From Saprospiraceae bacterium (lineage in GTDB: Bacteria > Bacteroidota > Bacteroidia > Chitinophagales > Saprospiraceae), in NCBI GenBank assembly GCA_020631355.1, contig JAHDHL010000021.1, forward strand, positions 23,111 to 87,110: 64,000 nt of DNA, given 5' to 3'. This document shows positions 1 to 7,292 of the stretch, piece by piece. The notes under the pieces are model-generated. The model was given only the letters and a program-made list of their open reading frames with translations. It did no database searches and was not told where the DNA came from. The number at the start of each line of letters is the position of its first letter. Positions within the stretch are counted from its first letter, which is position 1. Both the position numbers and the translations under genes were made by a program.

Positions 1-345
1 GATTTCTTCCCAATGCTCCTTGGTATATGCATGACCTCCGACATTCAGAATGGATCCTACCTTATAATCTACCAAGACCTCCTGCATCTTATCAAGATGT
101 AGTTTATGTGGTTCATCCAATTGATAAGGCTCACCGTATGATAATGCATCAATGGACAATTGCGTCATCTCCCCCACCTTGTCATCCAAGGTCATTTTGG
201 ACATGATACCATCAATCCTTGATTCTACATCGGGATCTAAATTCGCTTTACTACTGGAAGAAGAACTACCACCTGTGCTACTTGAATCACAAGAAAAGGC
301 AAGTAGTGCTATCCAACATAGCATTAAACAATTTCTAAAATTCAT
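1..345 (-). CDS. Glycoside hydrolase family 3 (beta-glucosidase-like) lipoprotein, N-terminal part, cut by window edge
   Basis: The minus-strand frame is open from an ATG at 345 to base 1, so only the first 115 residues are present. It begins with a lipoprotein signal peptide (LLAFSC lipobox) and a Ser-rich linker. A segment reading MSKMTLDDKVGEMTQL follows, which is the typical start of the GH3 N-terminal TIM barrel (BglX type). Family knowledge: GH3 enzymes release glucose from beta-glucosides at the cell surface or in the periplasm. It starts 24 bp after the GH16 gene in the same direction, as the last visible member of the susC-susD-PKD-GH16-GH3 operon. This order suggests that it finishes the digestion of beta-1,3-glucan oligosaccharides. 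The catalytic residues lie outside the window. Confidence 0.85.
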   Translation of the reverse strand, partial: MNFRNCLMLCWIALLAFSCDSSSTGGSSSSSSKANLDPDVESRIDGIMSKMTLDDKVGEMTQLSIDALSYGEPYQLDEPHKLHLDKMQEVLVDYKVGSILNVGGHAYTKEHWEEI

Positions 346-369
346 CTTTAAGTAAGATTGGTCGGTTTT

Positions 370-1572
370 TTATTGGAATACTCTTATATAATCCACAATC
401 ATACGTTGTGGGAAAATGGTGGATGCATCTGGACTCCCTGGCCAATCCCCTCCTACTGCAACATTGAAGATGAAGAAGAACGGACCGTTATTGAACGGAT
501 AAGATTGTCCGGCATTCATTTCTGTTGGATCCACATCATAATACAGTACATCATCCACATAGAATTGGATTAAATCCTCCTCCCAGATGATAGAGAATAC
601 ATGGAACTTTTCAGAATATTTGCTACCATCCGATGTGAACTTTGAACCACCATTGAACTGGTGTTGAGCCACAGAGGAACCATAATGGACAGTACCATGC
701 ACACGATTGGGTGTATGCCCTACCAACTCCATGATATCAATCTCTCCACAAGCTGGCCAACCCGTAGTTGTGAAATCCTCACCCAACATCCAAAGTGCAG
801 GCCATAGACCTTGCCCCTCAGGAAGTGCAGCGCGAATGTCCACCCTACCGTATTGGAATTCCCTCTTGTCCATCGTTACCAGTCTGGAAGAAGTATAGTT
901 GAATCCCGCAAACGGTTCTTCCCTTGCTTCAATCACAAGGTATTCATTGTCATAAATGGACGTATTCTCTGCTTTGTAATATTGCAGTTCATTGTTACCC
1001 CATCCACTGGAACCATTACCAATTTCATGTGTCCAACTGGTATTATCCAATTGGTCTGCCTGAAACTCGTCAGCCCAAACCAAGTTTCTACCTGGATATG
1101 ATGTAGGCGTAACATATCCCTCCGTAGGTATGATTTCACCACTAGGTATATCATCATTCAAAATGGTAATCGTCGCTCTTTCATTACCCAAGGTTGCGTT
1201 TGTAGGATTCAAGAGTAGGATTTCGAATTCCTCATCCTCCTCTGTGAATTCATCTCCCCTCAATGTTATATTGATGGTTGCCTGAGTCGCATTTGCGGGA
1301 ATGACCAATTCTCCATCCGATGTTCCATTGAAATCGGAACCACCTACAGCGGTTCCATCTATTGTTGCATAACTAACAATGGCATTACCAGGGTTCTCAC
1401 CGGTCACGGTGACAACCACTTGTACGGTATTATTGGAATTACCCTCTTGAAACTGTGCATCAGATATACTGAGTACAGGTTTTGGTGTTTCGGTTTCACC
1501 ACCTCCATCCTTACAAGCCTGAATGGAGATGATGCCGAAAAATAATAGAAATAAAAAATAATTATTAGTCAT
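370..1572 (-). CDS. Calx-beta plus GH16 endo-beta-glucanase (laminarinase-like) lipoprotein
   Basis: 400 aa. The signal peptide ends in a lipobox with Cys20. A Calx-beta domain (about residues 33-140, with DGTA and GDEFTEEDE type motifs) precedes a GH16 catalytic domain (about 160-400). The catalytic signature EIDIME is intact, with Glu277 as likely nucleophile and Glu282 as acid/base. The EIDIME form with the extra residue is typical of laminarinases (beta-1,3-glucanases) rather than kappa-carrageenases or agarases with a shorter spacing, but fine specificity is inferred. It sits between the PKD lipoprotein (9 bp gap) and GH3 in one operon. Probably surface-anchored and cutting beta-glucan before import through SusCD. 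Confidence 0.9.
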   Translation of the reverse strand: MTNNYFLFLLFFGIISIQACKDGGGETETPKPVLSISDAQFQEGNSNNTVQVVVTVTGENPGNAIVSYATIDGTAVGGSDFNGTSDGELVIPANATQATINITLRGDEFTEEDEEFEILLLNPTNATLGNERATITILNDDIPSGEIIPTEGYVTPTSYPGRNLVWADEFQADQLDNTSWTHEIGNGSSGWGNNELQYYKAENTSIYDNEYLVIEAREEPFAGFNYTSSRLVTMDKREFQYGRVDIRAALPEGQGLWPALWMLGEDFTTTGWPACGEIDIMELVGHTPNRVHGTVHYGSSVAQHQFNGGSKFTSDGSKYSEKFHVFSIIWEEDLIQFYVDDVLYYDVDPTEMNAGQSYPFNNGPFFFIFNVAVGGDWPGSPDASTIFPQRMIVDYIRVFQ

Positions 1573-1581
1573 TAGTACTGA

Positions 1582-2433
1582 TTAAGCAGGAATAAAAGTA
1601 AGGGTGAACCAACCATTGGAAGCACTACCATCACAAGGATCAATTGGTGCTAGCAATACCATTTCAGTATCACTGATACTTACAATCTGGTAAGTAGGTC
1701 CTGAATCCTCAACACCCATCCAAACGCCATCAGGTAGATTGATCTGGAAATCAGAGAATGAAGTTCCGCTAGGAACCAATGCATAGTTCACTCCTGTTGG
1801 CACTGGGTAATCCGTTAATGGAATGAATCCTGAGCAAGCAGAGAATGTATCTCCATTGTTTACATAGGTCCATCCTAAATCATCGAATCCAAAGCACCAA
1901 GAATCATTTTCTTGGGATGGGTCCAAACCATCCGCAGGTGATGAGTACCATTCACCTGACAATTCGGTTGGTCCAACTTGGATAGAACCAGCAGCAGATG
2001 AAAGTCTCCAACATCTGTTGGTACAACCATTGGTCAGATTACTGTAACTATCATCACATTCGATGGTAGCATCCTCAGCAATATTCACTGTTTGGGTTGA
2101 GAAAGATGTTCCGTTACCACCCGCTTTAATACCATGTAATGTGATGTCATAGGTTCCCATACTTGGGTAAAATACCGTATCATGTTCCAAAGTGGATTGG
2201 TTGGGAGTTCCCGATGTTCCAATCCCCCCCGTGATATCCCAAATGATTTCGGAGAACCCTTCGGAAGTATTAGTGATAATGATCTTATTGGCATTATCAG
2301 GGTCGACACTCATGGTGAATGATGTCGGTTCTGGTAGGCTGCCCAAAACTATACCTTCTTCTTCACGAGGATCACAAGCAACGATGGCCAGTACTGCGAA
2401 AAAGAAGAAAATTGATTTATAACTAAATTTCAT
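1582..2433 (-). CDS. PKD-domain surface lipoprotein of a polysaccharide utilisation locus (SusE-position)
   Basis: An upstream start at 2493 is possible, but the ATG at 2433 is preferred because it opens directly into a lipoprotein signal peptide (AVLAIVAC). That gives 283 aa. Residues about 35-125 resemble a PKD-type beta sandwich (NTSEGFSEIIWDITGG, then YDITLHG). The C-terminal half is rich in Trp, Asp and Cys, with CWRLSSAAGS and GEWYSSP segments as in carbohydrate-binding lipoproteins. It lies between susD and the GH16 gene. In known laminarin PULs of marine Bacteroidota, a PKD lipoprotein holds this same place and helps to bind the glucan at the surface. Function is by context; no catalytic motif is seen. 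Confidence 0.75.
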   Translation of the reverse strand: MKFSYKSIFFFFAVLAIVACDPREEEGIVLGSLPEPTSFTMSVDPDNANKIIITNTSEGFSEIIWDITGGIGTSGTPNQSTLEHDTVFYPSMGTYDITLHGIKAGGNGTSFSTQTVNIAEDATIECDDSYSNLTNGCTNRCWRLSSAAGSIQVGPTELSGEWYSSPADGLDPSQENDSWCFGFDDLGWTYVNNGDTFSACSGFIPLTDYPVPTGVNYALVPSGTSFSDFQINLPDGVWMGVEDSGPTYQIVSISDTEMVLLAPIDPCDGSASNGWFTLTFIPA

Positions 2434-2514
2434 AATTTGAATGATTTTGTACTTACCAGTAATTTGTTTGGGTGCAGGTATTAATATCCGCACCCAATCT
2501 TCTGGTATGAATAA

Positions 2515-4029
2515 TTAGTAACCTGGGTTCTGTGTGATTGCACCGTTAGTTACCAAAATTTGAGATTCAGGAATTGGGAATAAATTATGTACTCCATCCT
2601 GATATCCCAAAGGGCCTAAAACTGTGGCAGCTCTACCTGTTCTCACCAAGTCAAAGAAACGATGTCCCTCCATGGCAAGCTCTACTCTCCTTTCGTGGTA
2701 AATTGCATCCAACAAAGCCTGACCTGAAGCTGTTACATCAGGAAGGATACTGGCATTACCTCCTCTGGCTCTTTCACGCACAAGGTTCAATGATGTTCTG
2801 GCAGGTCCCTCATTGTTATTATGATAGGCTGCTTCAGCATGCATCAATAAAACATCAGCATATCTGATGACACGGTCATTGGAACCACCATTCGGATTAG
2901 GATCACCGAAAGGAGCCGTTTCACTTTGATTATCAAAATATTTCTTTGGATAGTAATCATGTGGAAATCCACCAGTAGCTTCCTTAGTGAATACACCACG
3001 ATCACCCATTTCGTCTCCTACTCTGAACAGTGTTGCGGAAAGTCTTGGATCCTCAACATTCGGATTCTCAGCAAAGAACTCATCCACTAAATCCTGTGTA
3101 GGAAGGTTGAAACCATATCCATTGAACTGTCCTCTTGCTCTTTGGAAAACATTCGTGAATGTTCCCTCATTCTGTGCATTGTACCCCCAGTTACCACCTG
3201 AAGCATTCATATATTGTACTTCGAAAACAGAACCCGGGCCATTCTCTCCAGCAGTCGTAAAGATGGATGCATAGTCATCAGCCAACATGTATTCACCTGA
3301 AATGATGATATCATTAGCGGTCTGCTCTGCCATGAGGTAATTACGATTCCACAAGTAAGCCTTGGTTAATAATCCACGTGCTGCACCTTTTGTGATTCTT
3401 CCAATCTCATTGGAAGACAATTCACTTCTCAAAGGAAGCACATCGATAGCTTGTGTCAAATCATCAATGATGATATCCCAGATTTCACTAGCAGGACTTC
3501 TTGGCATGGAATATTCACTTGGAGCCAATACATGATCTGCCTTAGGAACATCACCAAACATGGTTACCAGATTAAAGAAAAAGTAACTACGGATGAAGCG
3601 AGCTTCTCCGAGTACCTGACTCTTGATGGTTTCATCCATATCGATATTCGGGATATTTTCCAAAACGACATTCGCTCTATAAATACCTTCGAAACTTGCA
3701 GTCCATTCGGATGCAATATGCTCGTCATTGGCTTGACCTTGGAATGTTTCCAATAACAATAGACCAAATGCATCATTGTCACCTGAACCACCCTTTTGGG
3801 AATCATCAGACATGACATCACCCCAGAACCATCTAAAGTGCCCTGCTGGTGTCAATTCGTATTGTAGACTTGCATAAGCTGCATTCACTGCTGCCCTTGC
3901 ATCTTCTTCTGATTGATAAAAATTCTCAGATGTATCACCTATGATTGGAGACTTATCCAGGAAATCATCTCCACATCCCATTAGGAAAAACATGGAGGTT
4001 AGTAGTATGATATTAAGTTTCTTCTTCAT
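2515..4029 (-). CDS. susD: SusD/RagB family glycan-binding lipoprotein
   Basis: 504 aa from the ATG at 4029 (an in-frame TTG lies 9 bases upstream). Lipoprotein signal with Cys19 (FFLMGC), then the usual SusD start GDDFLDKSPI. TPR-like SusD features follow: an RFIRSYFFFNLVTMFGDVP segment and the C-terminal VRERARGGNA and ERRVELAMEGHRFFDLVRTG segments. Family role: it binds glycan oligosaccharides at the cell surface and acts as the lid of the SusC transporter. The start lies 9 bp after the susC stop, so the pair is translated from one transcript, as is usual. The ligand is inferred to be a beta-1,3-glucan from the GH16 and GH3 genes downstream. Confidence 0.93.
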   Translation of the reverse strand: MKKKLNIILLTSMFFLMGCGDDFLDKSPIIGDTSENFYQSEEDARAAVNAAYASLQYELTPAGHFRWFWGDVMSDDSQKGGSGDNDAFGLLLLETFQGQANDEHIASEWTASFEGIYRANVVLENIPNIDMDETIKSQVLGEARFIRSYFFFNLVTMFGDVPKADHVLAPSEYSMPRSPASEIWDIIIDDLTQAIDVLPLRSELSSNEIGRITKGAARGLLTKAYLWNRNYLMAEQTANDIIISGEYMLADDYASIFTTAGENGPGSVFEVQYMNASGGNWGYNAQNEGTFTNVFQRARGQFNGYGFNLPTQDLVDEFFAENPNVEDPRLSATLFRVGDEMGDRGVFTKEATGGFPHDYYPKKYFDNQSETAPFGDPNPNGGSNDRVIRYADVLLMHAEAAYHNNNEGPARTSLNLVRERARGGNASILPDVTASGQALLDAIYHERRVELAMEGHRFFDLVRTGRAATVLGPLGYQDGVHNLFPIPESQILVTNGAITQNPGY

Positions 4030-4038
4030 GATTTTCAA

Positions 4039-7000
4039 TTAAAATGTGAGTTGTAATCCACCAATGAATGATCTAGCCTGAGGATAGAATCCTCTATCGA
4101 TACCTGCAGCTAGTACGCCGCCATAAGCACCGATTTCTGGGTCGAATCCTGAGTACTTGGTGAATGTGAATAAATTATTGGATGAAACATAGAATCTAAG
4201 ATTCTTGATTTTCATTCTCTGCATTACTGATTCAGGTAGTGTATATCCTAACTGGATATTCTTCAATCTCAAGTAAGAACCATCCTCGACAAAACGATCA
4301 GAAGCTCTGGAGTTGAAGTTCGGATCACTCAAACTTACCCTTGGCTCAGAGTTGGAAGTACCCTCTCCAGTCCATCTATCCAAGATTGAATTCGGCCTGT
4401 TAGAGAATGCCAAGTCATATCTTACGGATGCATTATAGATGTCATTCCCTGACACACCTTGGAAGAAAATATTCAAATCAAAATCCTTGTACTTGAAATT
4501 GGTTGTGAATGCATAGGAGAAATCAGGATTAGGATTACCGATTACGGTTCTGTCATTCTGATCAATGACGCCATCATCATTCAAATCCTTGAAACGAATA
4601 TCACCCGGTGCCGTAGCTGCTGCCTGGAATGCATGTGCTGCCACTTCTTCTCCATTCTGGAAAATTCCATCAGTCACATATCCAAAGAAAGAACCCAAAG
4701 GCAAACCTACATCCGTGTACGTTACGTTACCACCATGGAACGTTACATTACCAGCAGTAGCTGGTTCTGCACCTGAACCCAATGCTGTAACTTCGTTACT
4801 GATTTTCGTGATGTTACCACCAATATCATAAGAGAAATCTCCGATTTTATCTCTATAAGTAACAGCCAATTCGATACCATTGTTCCTCATGGATGCCACA
4901 TTTCTGAAAGGAGCCGCAGCACCAACAGTTGCAGGAATCGGAGGATTATAAAGCATATCCTTGGTATTCTTAATGAAATAATCCGATGTTACTGTCACCT
5001 TACCATTCCATAATTCCATATCTACACCTACATTGAACTGTTCGATGGTTTCCCATTGTAGTTCAGGATTGGCAATCGTCAAAGGCACACTACCATTCGT
5101 GATGGTCTCATTGTTACCGAAAGAATAGTTCTGACCTGAATTCACAACAGTATAGTATCCATAATTAGGGATACGGTCATTACCATTCCTACCCCATCCA
5201 GTTCTCAACTTCAGGAAAGTAACGATACCCAAATCCCAATTTTCCTCGGAAGCAAGCCATCCGAATGAGAATGATGGAAAATATCCGAATCTGTTGTCAG
5301 GACCGAATTTGGAAGAACCGTCTGTTCTCATAATAGCAGTCAAAATATACTTACCATCATAACCATAGTTCACCCTACCGAAGTAACTCAATAGTGTCTC
5401 CTCCTCACCTACTTCAAATGCACCTTGTGATTCAAGAGGGTCGATTGTGTTGGAAATGAATGCATCCTCAGGGTCGTTAGAGGGCAGGTTCGTATTGGAG
5501 CCACCGCTTCCACGATACGTTCTTGACAATACGGTGTTACCCAAATCCACTGATAACTTATGTACATCATTGAATGTCTTATTATAGGATAGGACATTCT
5601 CAAACTGGTTAGCTGTCCAAGTGTTGTTGTTCAGAATAACAACATTCACATCCCTGATTTCATGAGCAGGAGCATCCCTTAGGTCAGGGTCATTACTCAA
5701 ATTGAAACGAGGTAGGAAGATATCCTGCGTAGCGAAAGTCGCATCCACACTATATGTGGATCTCAATGAAATGTCCTTAGTGAAATCAAATTTTCCAAAA
5801 ATGGAACCTACTACACGGTTACTTGTCCAAGTATCATATGTAAGGTCTATCTGATTTACTGGGTTAGCGATATCCGTATCAGCATAACGAGAATATGCAT
5901 AAGTTCCATCAGCCTTGTATACTGGTGTCGTTGGGTCGATATTCAACGCTCTTACTAAAGGTGTAGCAAACTCATTATTTTCAGGAATAGCACTTCTCTG
6001 TAAGTTGGTGAAACCAACATTTGTTCCGACAGTCAACCAATCCTTTACTTTGAAATCAGCATTCAATCTTGCGGTGTATCTGTTGAATCTTGCTTTCTCA
6101 CCACCAACGATACCATCCTGTTGGAAGTATCCACCAGAAACGGTAAAGTTTGATTTCTTACCACCACCAGACATTCTGATGTTATGACTTGATATCGGAG
6201 CATTCTCGAAAATGGCATCTTGCCAATCCGTACCCACACCCAATACATCAGGGTTCTGAAATTCTGGCCTTGGAATTTGTCCTGCATTGATAAATGCCTC
6301 ATTCTGGATGATGGCATACTCTCTTGCATTCAATAGGTTCATTTTTTTCCAAGGACTTTGGATACCATAATATCCATCATAGGTTATCTCACCCTCCTTT
6401 TCGAAGTCACCTGACTTTGTTGTAATCAATACAACTCCGTTCGCACCTCTGGAACCATAGATGGCTGAAGCTGCAGCATCTTTCAGGATACTGATGGATT
6501 CAATATCATTAGCATTCAAAAAATCCAATCCCTCCACTGGGATTCCATCCACAACATAAAGTGGATCACTTGCACTCAAACTACCTGCACCCCTGATTCG
6601 TACACTCAATGTACTACCTGGAGAACCTGAGTTCTGTGTAACCGTCACACCGGCAGAACGACCTTGTAAGGCTTGCTCTACCCTTAGTACAGGTGTTTGG
6701 GTAATTTCATCCGAGGTGATTACAGAAACAGCAGCATTTACCTTACTCCTTTTTTCTGTACCATAACCGATCACCACAATTTCATTAATCAATGATGCTT
6801 CAGGACTCATCACAAGATTGATTTCGGTTTGGTTACCTACTTCGATTTCTTGTGTTGTCATTCCCACATATGAGAAAACCAGTATATCATTGTTACTGGA
6901 AACCGTCAAGGAAAAATATCCTTCTTCATCTGTGGCCGTACCCTGATTGGGGTTGTCCTTTACACTAACTGTAGCACCAATGATTCCCTGTCCATCTTCC

Positions 7001-7089
7001 GAGGAGGTTACCATACCTGTGACAGTTCTGTCCTGAGAGAACAGGTAGGTGCTTGTTAATAATAAACACATAAGTACTACATACCTCAT
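4039..7089 (-). CDS. susC: SusC/RagA family TonB-linked outer membrane transporter
   Basis: 1016 aa with a signal peptide (cleavage near YLFSQ). An N-terminal carboxypeptidase-regulatory-like domain (TVTGMVTSSEDGQGIIGATV) is followed by the plug with the SusC motifs VVIGYGT, PLYVVDGIP and SIYGSRGANGVVLITTK-like segments. The 22-strand barrel follows and ends in GGLQLTF. It forms with SusD a complex that imports oligosaccharides with TonB energy. There is no STN domain, so control probably does not run through a FecR anti-sigma factor. The divergently transcribed propeller regulator next door fits that. It is the first gene of the leftward operon. A TACTTTTG -7 element lies 39 bp before the start codon. 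Confidence 0.95.
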   Translation of the reverse strand: MRYVVLMCLLLTSTYLFSQDRTVTGMVTSSEDGQGIIGATVSVKDNPNQGTATDEEGYFSLTVSSNNDILVFSYVGMTTQEIEVGNQTEINLVMSPEASLINEIVVIGYGTEKRSKVNAAVSVITSDEITQTPVLRVEQALQGRSAGVTVTQNSGSPGSTLSVRIRGAGSLSASDPLYVVDGIPVEGLDFLNANDIESISILKDAAASAIYGSRGANGVVLITTKSGDFEKEGEITYDGYYGIQSPWKKMNLLNAREYAIIQNEAFINAGQIPRPEFQNPDVLGVGTDWQDAIFENAPISSHNIRMSGGGKKSNFTVSGGYFQQDGIVGGEKARFNRYTARLNADFKVKDWLTVGTNVGFTNLQRSAIPENNEFATPLVRALNIDPTTPVYKADGTYAYSRYADTDIANPVNQIDLTYDTWTSNRVVGSIFGKFDFTKDISLRSTYSVDATFATQDIFLPRFNLSNDPDLRDAPAHEIRDVNVVILNNNTWTANQFENVLSYNKTFNDVHKLSVDLGNTVLSRTYRGSGGSNTNLPSNDPEDAFISNTIDPLESQGAFEVGEEETLLSYFGRVNYGYDGKYILTAIMRTDGSSKFGPDNRFGYFPSFSFGWLASEENWDLGIVTFLKLRTGWGRNGNDRIPNYGYYTVVNSGQNYSFGNNETITNGSVPLTIANPELQWETIEQFNVGVDMELWNGKVTVTSDYFIKNTKDMLYNPPIPATVGAAAPFRNVASMRNNGIELAVTYRDKIGDFSYDIGGNITKISNEVTALGSGAEPATAGNVTFHGGNVTYTDVGLPLGSFFGYVTDGIFQNGEEVAAHAFQAAATAPGDIRFKDLNDDGVIDQNDRTVIGNPNPDFSYAFTTNFKYKDFDLNIFFQGVSGNDIYNASVRYDLAFSNRPNSILDRWTGEGTSNSEPRVSLSDPNFNSRASDRFVEDGSYLRLKNIQLGYTLPESVMQRMKIKNLRFYVSSNNLFTFTKYSGFDPEIGAYGGVLAAGIDRGFYPQARSFIGGLQLTF

Positions 7090-7127
7090 AAAAATTGATT
7101 TGATTGTTATCTTAATAGTGATGTTAC

Positions 7128-7135
7128 CAAAAGTA
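7128..7135 (-). promoter_or_regulatory. Candidate -7 element for the susC operon
   Basis: On the minus strand the bases read TACTTTTG, a full match to the Bacteroidota -7 consensus TAnnTTTG, 38 bp from the susC start codon. No good TTTG is found at -33, so an activator (perhaps the divergent regulator) may be needed. A single 8-base match in an AT-rich spacer is weak evidence. Confidence 0.35.
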
Positions 7136-7292
7136 TGATTTTCTGCAATTAAATTTCAGCCGACCAAATTAAATTCTAAAAAGAACGAACTGAACAAATA
7201 AATAGCGTCGTTCAAAGCTACTTTACAACAAATGATTTCTCACCATTACTATATACTACAAAAATACTCACTACACAACTACATCATATATT

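Noticed and set aside
7196..7215. AATAGCGTCGTTC in the susC upstream region as another origin repeat
   Set aside because: Single copy with only a partial core match (AGCGTC), far from the origin array; likely chance.
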